Positions 23,820-32,414 of a DNA stretch of 64,000 nt are shown here, in pieces. A program made the translations under genes and the position numbers. Source of the DNA: Burkholderiales bacterium. Its GTDB lineage: Bacteria; Pseudomonadota; Gammaproteobacteria; Burkholderiales; Burkholderiaceae_C. Positions within the stretch are counted from its first letter, which is position 1. Each line of letters begins with the position of its first letter. The notes beneath the pieces were generated by a model. The model worked only from the letters and a program-made list of their open reading frames with translations. It had not been told where the DNA came from and did not search any database. The stretch spans positions 1 through 64,000 of the forward strand of contig JAIOOS010000028.1 of NCBI GenBank assembly GCA_021414305.1, given 5' to 3'.

Positions 23820-24782
23820 CTAGCGCTTCGCCGCTGTGCGCTCGCGGCGCACTTCGTCGAGCGCCTCGCAGACGGCGCCGGCGCCGTCGACGATGCGGGG
23901 CCCCTGGCGACTGATCGCGTCGCCATTGAGGGTGTAGAGCCAGCGTCCCTTGACCGCCGCGAGACGCGGATGCGCACGCCAGGCGGCGAACGCGCCGGCG
24001 TCGGGGTCGCGGCGCAGCAGCGCCGTGGCGCCGTGCTCGTCGGCGGTGAAGATCGCTTCCGGATCGGCCGCGAGCACCGACTCCAGCCCGACCTGCGGCA
24101 CCAGCGGACGGAGACCGGCGAACACGTTGCGACCGCCGCAGAGCTCGATCACCTCGCTGACGATCTGCCGGCGGTTGATCGTCATCAGCGGGCTCGCCCA
24201 CACCTGGTAGAAAACGCGCACCGGCGCGTCGTTCGCATGGCGGCGGCGCAAGGCCGCGAGGGCGTCGCGCAGCCCGGCCGCCGCCGGTCGCGCCGTGTCG
24301 GCGGTGCCGAGCAGGTCGCCGAGCCGCTCGATCGCCTGCGCGACGTCGGCGAGCCGTTGCGGCTCCAGGCTGAACAGGCGAACGCCGGCCGCCTCGAGCT
24401 GGTCGAGCTCGCGGGTCGTGTTGCCGTGGCGCCAGACGAGAACCAGGTCGGGCTTCAACGCGAGCACGCGCTCGACGTCGATCCGGGCGGCGTCGCCGAT
24501 GCGCGGGATCGTCCGCACGGCGGCGGGGAAGTCGCTGCTCGAATCGGCGGCAACGATCGCCGCGCCCGCGCCGGCGGCGAACACCAGCTCGGTCAGGCTG
24601 GGCGCGAGGGTGACGATCCGGGTCGGCGCTTGTTCGAGTCGGAGCTCGCGGCCGGCATCGTCGACGGCGACGAGGGGAGCCCCATGCACACCGGACGCGA
24701 GGGCGAAGGCCAGCAACAGAACGAGCACGCCGACGCGAGCGCAGAGCGCTGCCGACCTCGCCGCCGCCGAACGCCTACCCAC
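23820..24782 (-). CDS. btuF: Cobalamin ABC transporter substrate-binding protein
   Basis: A 320-aa periplasmic binding protein that hands B12 to BtuCD. The N-terminus is a signal peptide (basic start, then VGVLVLLLAFALASGVHGA). The class III fold follows, with RIVTLAPSLTELVFAAGAG and a single long backbone helix. I favour GTG 24782, which overlaps the ATPase stop and has GGAGGGCGGAG before it; an ATG at 24827 would overlap the ATPase by 53 nt. Last gene of the btu unit, convergent with nth. Confidence 0.88.
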   Translation of the reverse strand: MGRRSAAARSAALCARVGVLVLLLAFALASGVHGAPLVAVDDAGRELRLEQAPTRIVTLAPSLTELVFAAGAGAAIVAADSSSDFPAAVRTIPRIGDAARIDVERVLALKPDLVLVWRHGNTTRELDQLEAAGVRLFSLEPQRLADVAQAIERLGDLLGTADTARPAAAGLRDALAALRRRHANDAPVRVFYQVWASPLMTINRRQIVSEVIELCGGRNVFAGLRPLVPQVGLESVLAADPEAIFTADEHGATALLRRDPDAGAFAAWRAHPRLAAVKGRWLYTLNGDAISRQGPRIVDGAGAVCEALDEVRRERTAAKR

Positions 24783-25605
24783 CTCCGCCCTCCTCGCCCG
24801 CCACCACCACGAAGCGGCGCGCGCCATGCAGCTCGACCGATTCGATCGCGACGTCGAACACCCGGCTCATGCGCTCGGCCGTCAGCACGCTGTCGCGCTC
24901 GCCGGCAACGGCGCCGCCCTTGCCGTCGAGGACGATGCAATGGTCGGCCAGATCCCAGGCGAGATTGAGGTCGTGCAGGCTCGCGAGCACGGCGCCGCCC
25001 TGGCGCGCGTGATCGACGAGCAGGCCGAGGAGCAGCCGCTGGTGAGCGGGATCGAGGTGCGACGCGGGCTCGTCGAGGAGGAGCAGCGGCGCGTCCTGCA
25101 GCAGCACGGTGGCGATCGCGACCCGCTGCCGCTCGCCGCCCGACAAGGCCTGCACGTCGATTCCGGCGAGGCGGTCGAGGTCGAGGCGCGTCAGCAGCCG
25201 GTCGATGGTGGCGGCATCGTCGTCGCCCGCGGCCACCCGCCAGGCGAAGCCGCGGTCGCGCGCCAGGACTGCGGTCTCGCGCACCGTCGCCGGAAACGGG
25301 TCGGACCAGAACTGCGGGCTCCAGGCGCGACGTCCGGCGAGCTCGGCCGCGGGCCATGCCGCGAGCGGGCGACCGTCGATTCGAACCTGCCCCGAGGCGA
25401 GCGGAAAGACGCCGGCGATCGCCGCCAGCAGCGACGACTTGCCCGCGCCGTTCGGGCCGATCACGACCCAGCGCTCGCCGCTGCCGACGCGAACGTCGAG
25501 CTCGCCGAACAGATCGCGCCCGCCGGCCAGCCCGCCGGCGTGCAGGCGCAGGCTCGCGACCTCGAGCTCGACGCCGGCCGATCGATCGTCGCCAGGCCGG
25601 CTCAT
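24775..25605 (-). CDS. btuD: Cobalamin ABC transporter ATPase
   Basis: A 276-aa ATPase powering B12 import. Walker A is GPNGAGKSS (about 50-58), the signature is LSGGERQRVAIA, Walker B is LLLLDEPASHLDPAHQ and the switch histidine is in LASLHDLNLA. The ATG at 25605 overlaps the btuC stop (ATGA). It ends in a short Gly-rich tail. Confidence 0.94.
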   Translation of the reverse strand: MSRPGDDRSAGVELEVASLRLHAGGLAGGRDLFGELDVRVGSGERWVVIGPNGAGKSSLLAAIAGVFPLASGQVRIDGRPLAAWPAAELAGRRAWSPQFWSDPFPATVRETAVLARDRGFAWRVAAGDDDAATIDRLLTRLDLDRLAGIDVQALSGGERQRVAIATVLLQDAPLLLLDEPASHLDPAHQRLLLGLLVDHARQGGAVLASLHDLNLAWDLADHCIVLDGKGGAVAGERDSVLTAERMSRVFDVAIESVELHGARRFVVVAGEEGGGG

Positions 25606-26588
25606 GGCCCGCGCCTCGCCGCCGGGCGATGCAGCAGCATCGCGATGAACGCCGGCACGCCGATCGCCGCGGCCAGCACGCCCACCGGCAGCTGCACCGG
25701 CGCGACCAGCGTGCGCGCCGCCGCGTCGACGAGAACGACGAACGCACCGCCACCGAGCGCGCTCGCGGGCAGCAGCAGCACCGCGGCGCGCACGCCGAGC
25801 AGGCGCAAGGCATGCGGCACGACCAGGCCGACGAAGCCGATCGCGCCGGCGGTCGCCACCGCGGCGCCCGTGGCCACTGCCGCGGCGATCAGCGTCACGA
25901 TGCGGCGCCGCCCGACCGGCACGCCGAGCGTCGCCGCCCAGGCATCGCCGCGCGCCAGCCAGTCGAGCTGGCGGGCGGTGGGCCAGACGACCGCGAGCGC
26001 CAGGGCGAGCGCGAGCCAGACGATCTCCCAGTGCGCCGCGCCGTTCAGGTCGCCGAGCAGCCAGAACACCATGCCGCGGAGCTGTCCCTGGTCCGCCAGA
26101 GTGAGGATCAGGGAGACGATCGCCGAGCAGCCCGAGCCGATCATCACGCCGACCAGGAGCAGCGAGGTCGCGCTGTCGCCGCGCGCGACCGAGGCCGGGC
26201 CGGCGAGGCGGCGTCCCATCAGGCCGAACAACAGGGTCGCGGCGAGAAAGGCGCCGGCGGCCGCGCCGCCGGCGATGCGCCATTCGGACAACGCGGCGCC
26301 CGCGCTGCCGGCGAGAAGAATCGTTCCGAGGGCGCCGACCGAGGCGCCGCCGGCGACACCGAGCACGTAGGGATCGGCGAGCGCGTTGCGCGTCAGGAGC
26401 TGCATCAGCGCGCCGGCGAGGGCGAGGGCCGCGCCGGCGCCGAAGCCGGCGAGCACGCGCGGCACCCGGATCTGCCAGAAGATGTCGGCCGAAGCCGCGC
26501 CGAAGCCGGTCGAACCGGCGAGCACGCCCACGCCGCAGGCGCCCGCCGCAACGAGCGCCGTCAGGACAAGGGCGTGGCCGACCCGCAT
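25602..26588 (-). CDS. btuC: Cobalamin ABC transporter permease
   Basis: A 328-aa FecCD-family permease with about ten membrane helices. Family landmarks include the R-V-P-R-V-L-A-G-F segment near residue 45, NALADPYVLGVAGGASVGAL and GAIGFVGLVVPHALRLLG, the cytoplasmic loop that docks the ATPase. It lies three bases after btuB, and its own stop overlaps the btuD start, so translation is coupled throughout. Confidence 0.94.
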   Translation of the reverse strand: MRVGHALVLTALVAAGACGVGVLAGSTGFGAASADIFWQIRVPRVLAGFGAGAALALAGALMQLLTRNALADPYVLGVAGGASVGALGTILLAGSAGAALSEWRIAGGAAAGAFLAATLLFGLMGRRLAGPASVARGDSATSLLLVGVMIGSGCSAIVSLILTLADQGQLRGMVFWLLGDLNGAAHWEIVWLALALALAVVWPTARQLDWLARGDAWAATLGVPVGRRRIVTLIAAAVATGAAVATAGAIGFVGLVVPHALRLLGVRAAVLLLPASALGGGAFVVLVDAAARTLVAPVQLPVGVLAAAIGVPAFIAMLLHRPAARRGP

Positions 26589-26591
26589 GCG

Positions 26592-28517
26592 CTACAGGCC
26601 CTGGCCGTCGAATCGCACGCCGATCCAGGCCTGGCGGCCGAGGCCCTGGTAGTCGCGCAGCGGCTCGATCCGGTGGTCGAGCGCGTTGAGCAGTTTCGCC
26701 TCCAGGCGCCATTGCGGCAGGAAGCGCCAGGCGGCGCGCAGGTCGAGCACGCCGTAGCCGCCGAGCTGGAAGGTCGTGTCCGGCGTGCCGTCGGGTCGCG
26801 CGCCGACGAAGACGAAGGCCGCGCCGGCGTTCCAGGCCCCGGCCGTCCAGGTCGCCGCCAGGCTCTCCTGGTGCGCCGCGCGGCGGTTGAGGCGATATCC
26901 GGTGTCGCTGTCGGTCGCATCGAGGAACTCGACATTGCCGCTCAGCTCGAGCGCGCCCCAGCGCTGCGACGCGGCCAGGCTCACGCCCTGGAGGCGGGCG
27001 CGGCCGACGTTGCGGGCACAGCCGAAGGGATAGCCGGGCGGGCACAGCCCCAGGGGCTCGAAGTTCTCGTCGACGTTGGGCTCGTAGTTGATCAGGTCCT
27101 TGACCTTGTTGCGATACGCCGTGACCGACGCCCGCGTGTCGCCCGACTCCCAGCTCGCGCCGATCTCGATGCTGCGACCGCGCTCGGGCTTGATTGCGAA
27201 GCCGGGCGTGCCCGGGGGAATGCCGTAGTCCGGATAGAACAGGTCGTTGAAGGTCGGCGCGCGAAAGGTCGTGCCGCCGAGCACCCGCAGCTTCAGCCCG
27301 CGCACCAGCTCGTAGCTCAGGCCGCCGCGGTACGTGGTGTTGCCGCCGTAAGCCGAGTTGTCGTCGTGACGCACGTCGGCCTGGACGCCGAACGCGTCGA
27401 ACCGGCCCGAGTAGCCGGCGGCGAGCGCGTTGTTGTGCCGTTTCGGCGCGTCGGTGAAAGCATCGCCGCTGGCCCGCTCGCGCAGGTGTTCGTAGGCGAG
27501 CACGAGCTGCTGGTCCGGGCCGAAGGCGAGCGCGTTCTGCCAGGTCGCCTGCTCGCGCTCGGTCTTGAAGCGGGTCGTCGTCGAGCCCCCGCTCCTGGCG
27601 TCGTCGATGCTGCTGCCGAGCTGCACGGTGGTCGTCCAGTTCGAGGTGACGGCGCCGCGATAGTCGAGCGAGGCGACCCGCGTCTTCAGCCGATTGCGGA
27701 AGTCCGGCGAGGGGTCGGGATTGAACTCTGCGTCGTACTCGGCCGAGTCGTACTGCGAGTTCAGGCGGGTCTCGAGCAGGCTGACGCCGATGCGATGCCC
27801 GGCGGCCGGCGCGTAGCCCAGCCGCAGGCTCCCCGACTTGCGGGAAAAGCCGTCGTCGTCGGGATTGAACGTGCCGAAGACGTCGCCGGGCCGCACCGCC
27901 GAGACGCCGTCGCTCTTCTCGGCAGCGAGCGAGACGGCATAGTCGAACGGACCCTGCGAACCGCTCACCCCGAGGTCGCCCTGGCGCGAGCGATGGCCGC
28001 CGATCGCGGCCGCGCCGGTGATGCGCGGCGCGCCTTCGCCGCGCCGGGTGAATATCTGGATCACGCCGCCCACGGCGTCGGCGCCGTAGAGGCTGGACGC
28101 GGGGCCGCGCAGCACCTCGATGCGGTCGATCTGGGCCAGGCTCAGCGCCTCGAACTCGGCCTGGCCGAGCGTGGCCGAGCCGACGCGGACGCCGTCGACC
28201 AGCACCACGGTGCTGCTCGTGCCGGTGCCGCGGACGAAGTAGCCCGAGGTCTGGCCGGGACCGCCGTTGCGCGAGATCTGCACGCCGGCGGCGCGGCGCA
28301 GCAGGTCCTCGACCGAATCGGCGGTGCCGTTGCGGATCGTCTCGGCGTCGATGACGACGACGTCGGCGCTGCTGCGGCTGAGCGCCTGCGGCTCGCGGGT
28401 CGCGGTGATTACGACCGGATCGAACCGCGTCTGTGCCGTGGCCGAGAGGGGGAGAACGAGGAGAAGCAGGCGAAGCGCGGCCAGCGGCGTGCGCTGCCTG
28501 TTGCGGAGGATGAACAT
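26592..28517 (-). CDS. btuB: TonB-dependent vitamin B12 outer-membrane receptor
   Basis: A 641-aa receptor that brings cobalamin across the outer membrane using TonB energy. After a signal peptide (about 1-29) comes the TonB box region DPVVITATREPQ, then the plug (residues about 45-155: DLLRRAAGVQISRNGGPGQ, VLVDGVRVGS, IEVLRGPASSLYGADAVGGVIQIFT), then a 22-stranded barrel ending in a C-terminal aromatic-poor strand (GVRFDGQGL). The cobalamin riboswitch directly upstream and btuCDF downstream strongly support B12 as substrate. The start ATG 28517 has little Shine-Dalgarno, consistent with control at initiation. Confidence 0.95.
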   Translation of the reverse strand: MFILRNRQRTPLAALRLLLLVLPLSATAQTRFDPVVITATREPQALSRSSADVVVIDAETIRNGTADSVEDLLRRAAGVQISRNGGPGQTSGYFVRGTGTSSTVVLVDGVRVGSATLGQAEFEALSLAQIDRIEVLRGPASSLYGADAVGGVIQIFTRRGEGAPRITGAAAIGGHRSRQGDLGVSGSQGPFDYAVSLAAEKSDGVSAVRPGDVFGTFNPDDDGFSRKSGSLRLGYAPAAGHRIGVSLLETRLNSQYDSAEYDAEFNPDPSPDFRNRLKTRVASLDYRGAVTSNWTTTVQLGSSIDDARSGGSTTTRFKTEREQATWQNALAFGPDQQLVLAYEHLRERASGDAFTDAPKRHNNALAAGYSGRFDAFGVQADVRHDDNSAYGGNTTYRGGLSYELVRGLKLRVLGGTTFRAPTFNDLFYPDYGIPPGTPGFAIKPERGRSIEIGASWESGDTRASVTAYRNKVKDLINYEPNVDENFEPLGLCPPGYPFGCARNVGRARLQGVSLAASQRWGALELSGNVEFLDATDSDTGYRLNRRAAHQESLAATWTAGAWNAGAAFVFVGARPDGTPDTTFQLGGYGVLDLRAAWRFLPQWRLEAKLLNALDHRIEPLRDYQGLGRQAWIGVRFDGQGL

Positions 28518-28603
28518 GGTGAAAAGCCCGGACAACGGCACGTGACCCGCTTCCCCGCGGACACGTGCGACATGGCCGAAGCACGAGGCTTCGGCCGCTC
28601 GTT

Positions 28604-28785
28604 GGCCGGTATCCGGGCTGGCGGATTCGACCCCGGCGACCTTCCCGGGAGCGCGAGCTTCCAGTGGCATGTGCGCCGGGATTGAAACCGGTCTCGCGGG
28701 GAGACCGGTTTCGTCCACCGTACCGTTGCGGGGGCAGCGCGGGTTGGGCGGCGCCTGCGCGCCGCGTTTCGCTTCCCGTTTAACT
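28604..28785 (-). promoter_or_regulatory. Cobalamin (B12) riboswitch
   Basis: Read on the minus strand the class signatures appear in order: TTAAACGGGAAGC near 28785-28770, GCTGCCCCCGCAACGGTA (28721-28736), GCCACTG (28662-28668), GGGAAGG (28640-28646) and the B12 box AGCCCGGATACCGGCC (28604-28619). A GC-rich 11-bp hairpin (AAACCGGTCTC arms) lies in the middle. Downstream, GGCCGAAG / CTTCGGCC (28574-28596) and GCACGTG / CACGTGC form the likely expression platform, with no T-tract, so control is probably at translation of btuB. It should repress uptake when B12 is plentiful. The remaining bases up to 28894 contain no gene that I can see. Confidence 0.94.
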
Positions 28786-28894
28786 GCGAAGGCATGAACG
28801 CCTTCACGAGCACCAACGAAACGCATTCTAAGCAGCGCGGATCGCCGGCAGGCGACGCCTACAATTCCGCCACCCCGCATTTCGCCGGAGTCCC

Positions 28895-29146
28895 ATGTCC
28901 CAGATCGAAGAACTCGCCGACCGGGTCGAGCGCTTGTTGTTGCGGCATGAGGAAGTGCAGCGAACCAACGCCTTGCTGCGCGAGCAGCTCGCCGCGGTCT
29001 CTCACGAGCGCGACAACCTGCGCTCCCGGCTCAACGCCGCGCGCAGTCGGATCGACGTGCTGCTCGACCGCCTGCCGCGCGACGCCGAGGCCGGCGCCGC
29101 CGGCAACGCGGCCGCCGCCGACGGCGAGCTGAGGAGCGTCGGTTGA
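28895..29146 (+). CDS. ZapB-like/TIGR02449 coiled-coil protein
   Basis: An 83-aa small protein that is almost one continuous coiled coil (residues 3-60: heptads in IEELADRVERLLLRHEEVQRT and LREQLAAVSHERDNLRSRLN). The tail is Ala/Gly-rich. Proteins of this kind precede zapA in many betaproteobacteria and are thought to work in cell division. Its stop overlaps the zapA start by four bases, giving coupled translation. Confidence 0.85.
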   Translation: MSQIEELADRVERLLLRHEEVQRTNALLREQLAAVSHERDNLRSRLNAARSRIDVLLDRLPRDAEAGAAGNAAAADGELRSVG

Positions 29147-29478
29147 AGCAGGTCGAGGTCACCATCCTCGGCCAGAGCTACCTGCTCGGCTGCCCCGACG
29201 GCGGCGAGAAGGCTCTGCTGGAAGCGGTGGCCGCGGTCGACCGCGAGATGAGCGCGATCCGCGACGGCGGCAAGGTGAAGGCGCGGGAGCGGATCGCGGT
29301 GCTCGCGGCCCTCAATCTCGCGTTCGCGCTCGCCGAGCGCGGCACGGCACCGAACCCGGCCGCGGAGGACAGCGCCGAGGATGAAAACGCGGCCGATGTC
29401 AAGACCTCGACCGTCGATATTACGCAGTTGATCCGGCGTCTCGACATGGCCCTCGGCGCCGACGGACAACTGCTCTGA
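29143..29478 (+). CDS. zapA: Cell-division protein ZapA
   Basis: A 111-aa FtsZ-bundling protein that stabilises the Z-ring. The N-terminus KQVEVTILGQSYLLGCPDGGEKALLEAVAAVD is typical, and a helical segment follows. The start is TTG 29143 with GAGGAG nine bases upstream. It is directly upstream of the 6S RNA region, as in E. coli (zapA-ssrS). Confidence 0.95.
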   Translation: MKQVEVTILGQSYLLGCPDGGEKALLEAVAAVDREMSAIRDGGKVKARERIAVLAALNLAFALAERGTAPNPAAEDSAEDENAADVKTSTVDITQLIRRLDMALGADGQLL

Positions 29479-29539
29479 ACAGGCCCTTTTTCCAAAGCCC
29501 GCGCGTAGAATGAATTCGTCCGTTGCGCTCGCGTGAACT

Positions 29540-29690
29540 CTATATTTCCTTGAACCGATGCTCGCAAGAGCAAGGGCTTGGAACATCGCCCGGTAGGTGT
29601 GATCGTCTCGCGTCAGATGAACCCGAAGCCGGGCTGACCTCGCCCACCTGAACTGCCTGGGTTCAGGAATGCGGTTCACGGGGCGCGGCG
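29540..29690 (+). ncRNA. ssrS: Probable 6S RNA
   Basis: This stretch sits just behind zapA, the conserved place for 6S RNA, and holds no protein gene. Its ends pair: TGAACCG (29551-29557) with CGGTTCA (29672-29678). Inside is CACCTGAACTGCCTGGGTTCAGG, close to the 3'-arm hairpin of betaproteobacterial 6S RNAs. 6S RNA mimics an open promoter and traps sigma-70 RNA polymerase in stationary phase. Exact ends are estimated; TAGAAT at 29506 or TATATT at 29541 could be the -10. Confidence 0.6.
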
Positions 29691-29722
29691 GACACCTTAT
29701 TCCTCCCCAAGCCCGAGTCGCC

Positions 29723-30181
29723 ATGCGCTACTGGTTGATGAAGAGCGAGCCGAGCGACGTCTCGGTCGACGATGTCGCGGCGATGCCGAAGAAGACCGTC
29801 AACTGGTACGGCGTGCGCAATTTCCAGGCGCGCAACTTCATGAAGGACGAGATGTCCGTCGGCGACGGCGTCCTCTTCTATCACTCGTCGTGCCCGGAGC
29901 CCGGCGTCGTCGGCATCGCCGAGGTGGCTTCGGCGCCCTACCCGGACCCGACCCAGTTCGATCGGAAGAGCCCCTACTACGACGCGAAGTCCAAGCCCGA
30001 GGCGCCGCGCTGGCAGCATGTGGACGTGCGGCTGGTGAAGAAGACCCGGCTGCTCGGCCTGCCCGAGCTGCGCACGATCCCGGAGCTCGCAGAAATGCGC
30101 GTGCTGCAGAAGGGTAACCGTTTGTCGATCACGCCGGTGAGCGCGGCGGAGTGGCGCAAGATCACGAGCCTGCTGGCCTGA
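29723..30181 (+). CDS. EVE-domain protein
   Basis: A 152-aa single-domain EVE protein (PUA-like fold) beginning MRYWLMKSEPSDVSVDDV. It has the conserved W-Y-G-V-R-N-F-Q-A-R-N and the VGDGVLFYHSSC strand, plus the GIAEVASAPYPDPTQFD segment. EVE domains bind modified bases in DNA or RNA, and standalone versions such as this have no settled role. The ATG at 29723 is chosen because upstream sequence belongs to the 6S RNA region. Confidence 0.93.
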   Translation: MRYWLMKSEPSDVSVDDVAAMPKKTVNWYGVRNFQARNFMKDEMSVGDGVLFYHSSCPEPGVVGIAEVASAPYPDPTQFDRKSPYYDAKSKPEAPRWQHVDVRLVKKTRLLGLPELRTIPELAEMRVLQKGNRLSITPVSAAEWRKITSLLA

Positions 30182-30253
30182 GGACAAGGCGCCGTCGAGC
30201 GCCCGGGAATTGGCGGCCCGGAAATTGCGATGGCCGTCGCGGAGACAAGTGTC

Positions 30254-31207
30254 ATGAGCATCGCCCGCTACATCCGGGAGATCGGCCGCGGCCGCGAAGG
30301 CGCGCGCTCGCTCGATCTCGCCAGCGCGCACGACCTGATGAGCCAGGTTCTGGACCGGCGCGTCACCGACCTCGAGATCGGCGCCTTCGTGCTGGCGATG
30401 CGCATCAAGGGCGAATCGGTGGCCGAGCTGGTGGGCTTTCTCGGCGCGGCGCAGGAGCGCTGCATCGCCGTCCAGAGCGACCGGCCGACGATCGTGCTGC
30501 CTTCGTACAACGGCTCGCGCCGCATTCCCAACCTGACCGCGCTGCTGGCGATGCTGCTCGCCGAGCGCGATGTCCGGGTGCTGGTGCACGGCAACACGCG
30601 CGACCCGAAGCGCGTCACCACCGCCGAGATCTTCCACGGCCTCGGCCTCACCTGCGCCACGAGCGCGCGCGAGATCGACGACGCCTGGAGCCGGCGCGAG
30701 CCGGCGTTCATCGGCACCGCCGCGCTCTGCCCGCCGCTGGCGCGGCTGATCGAGGTGCGCCAGGTGGTGGGCCTGCGCAACTCGGGGCACACCATCGCCA
30801 AGCTGCTTGCCGGCTGCAGCAGCGGGCGGACGCTGCGCGTCGTCAACTACACGCATCCCGAGTACGGCACCCGGCTGGCCGAGTTCATCGCCGAGACCCG
30901 AGCCGACGTGCTGCTGATGCGCGGCACCGAAGGCGAACCGGTGGCCGACGCGCGCCGCCTGCAGAAGCTCGACGTCTACCTCGGCGGCCTCGCCCGGCCG
31001 GAGCTCTCGCTGCCGGGCCAGACCGGCGTCGTGACCGAGTTGCCCGTGCTGCCGCGCAGCAGCGACGCGCCGACCACCGCCCGCTACATCCAGGCGATCG
31101 TCAGCGGCGCCATGCCCGCTCCGGCGGCGGTGACGGCGCAGGTCGACTGCCTGGTGCGCGCGCTCGGCGAACTCGACCGACCGGCGGCGCGCAAGGCCTC
31201 GGCCTGA
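30254..31207 (+). CDS. ybiB: YbiB-like protein (TrpD2 family)
   Basis: A 317-aa relative of anthranilate phosphoribosyltransferase. It has the helical N-terminal domain (MSIARYIREIGRGREGARSLDLASAHDLMSQVL-type start) and a PRT fold with VLVHGNTRDPKRVTTAEI in place of TrpD's GTGGD loop. Loss of that PRPP loop fits YbiB/TrpD2 proteins, which bind nucleic acid rather than make tryptophan. Start ATG 30254 has GGAGA nine bases upstream; an ATG at 30230 is possible. It stands alone, 72 nt after the EVE gene. Confidence 0.88.
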   Translation: MSIARYIREIGRGREGARSLDLASAHDLMSQVLDRRVTDLEIGAFVLAMRIKGESVAELVGFLGAAQERCIAVQSDRPTIVLPSYNGSRRIPNLTALLAMLLAERDVRVLVHGNTRDPKRVTTAEIFHGLGLTCATSAREIDDAWSRREPAFIGTAALCPPLARLIEVRQVVGLRNSGHTIAKLLAGCSSGRTLRVVNYTHPEYGTRLAEFIAETRADVLLMRGTEGEPVADARRLQKLDVYLGGLARPELSLPGQTGVVTELPVLPRSSDAPTTARYIQAIVSGAMPAPAAVTAQVDCLVRALGELDRPAARKASA

Positions 31208-31283
31208 AGCCCGTCACGGCGGGGCGGCGCACGATAATCCGGCGCGCGCGCCACCGCCGCGCTCCGGTTTCGGGAGGACACCT

Positions 31284-32414
31284 GTGGAGCCGATCGACAA
31301 GCTGCATCGCCTGACGACCTCGCACGGCGCCCTGAAGCCGGGCAAGGGCATGGTCACGGGCGTGATCGCGCTCGGCCTGGCGCTCCTGTGCTTTCTCGGC
31401 GTGCTCGCCTTCCACTTCCCGCAGTACCTGACGACGCCGGAATTGCGCAAGGCCTACAACGTCGACGCGATGCGCCTGCTGCTGTTCTGGTCGCTGGTGC
31501 TGGCCGGGGCGATGGCCCTGCTCAACATCGTCATGGGCCGGGCCCGCTGGCTGGCCCTGATCGCGTTCGTGCTGATCGGCGCCAGCCTGCTCCTCGGCGG
31601 GCACAAGGTGCCGGTCAACGACTTCGCCGACGGCACGCCCTACATCGGCCTCGACTGGTTCATCCTCGACCTGCTCGGCTCGACCCTGATCTTCGTCTTC
31701 ATCGAGAAGCTGTTCGCCCTGCGCAGGGACCAGCCGGTCTTCCGGCCCGAGTGGCAGGTCGACTTCCAGCACTTCGTCGTCAACCACATGATCGTCGGCT
31801 TCGTCCTGCTGGCGACCAACCTGCTGGTGCACAAGCTGTTCGGCTGGGCGGCGAAGGATGGCATCCGCGCCTGGGTGCAGGAGCTGCCGTTCCCGGTCGC
31901 CCTGTTCCTGATCATCCTGGTCGCCGACCTGGTGCAGTACTGGACGCACCGCAGCTACCACGAGGTGCCGGCCCTCTGGCGGCTGCACGCGGTGCATCAC
32001 AGCGTGAAGAGCATGGACTGGCTGGCGGGCTCGCGCCAGCACATCCTCGAGCTGATCATCACCCGCACCCTGGTGCTCGGGCCGATCTTCGTGCTCGGCT
32101 TCAGCAAGGAAGTGATCGACACCTACATCCTGATCGTCGGCTTCCAGGCGGTGTTCAACCACGCCAACGTCAGCGTCCGGCTCGGACCGCTGCGCTACGT
32201 GATCGTCACGCCGAACTTCCACCACTGGCACCATTCGCAGGACACCGAGGGCATAGACCGGAACTACGCCGCGCACTTCGCCTTCCTCGACTACGCCTTC
32301 GGCACCGCGCACCGCGCCGACCGCGCCTGGCCCGACCAGTACGGCGTCGTCGGCGACTACGTGCCCAACGGCTTCCTCAAGCAACTGGCGTTTCCGTTCA
32401 CGTGGAAGGGCTGA
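31284..32414 (+). CDS. Sterol desaturase/fatty-acid hydroxylase family membrane protein
   Basis: A 376-aa membrane di-iron enzyme. Hydrophobic helices lie at about 23-45, 63-85, 88-106, 125-142, 166-185 and 203-220. The three iron-binding histidine clusters are HRSYH (222-226), HAVHH (235-239) and HHWHH (313-317). Family members hydroxylate or desaturate lipids; the substrate here is unknown. The start is GTG 31284 after GGGAGGA. The N-terminal third, with extra helices, is longer than the minimal domain. The next gene starts inside its last 13 bases. Confidence 0.88.
   Translation: MEPIDKLHRLTTSHGALKPGKGMVTGVIALGLALLCFLGVLAFHFPQYLTTPELRKAYNVDAMRLLLFWSLVLAGAMALLNIVMGRARWLALIAFVLIGASLLLGGHKVPVNDFADGTPYIGLDWFILDLLGSTLIFVFIEKLFALRRDQPVFRPEWQVDFQHFVVNHMIVGFVLLATNLLVHKLFGWAAKDGIRAWVQELPFPVALFLIILVADLVQYWTHRSYHEVPALWRLHAVHHSVKSMDWLAGSRQHILELIITRTLVLGPIFVLGFSKEVIDTYILIVGFQAVFNHANVSVRLGPLRYVIVTPNFHHWHHSQDTEGIDRNYAAHFAFLDYAFGTAHRADRAWPDQYGVVGDYVPNGFLKQLAFPFTWKG

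Noticed and set aside
24775..28584. A 1269-codon minus-strand frame ending in btuD
   Set aside because: Only the last 276 codons form a real protein. The rest is an out-of-frame reading of btuB and btuC, rich in Arg, Pro and Gly.
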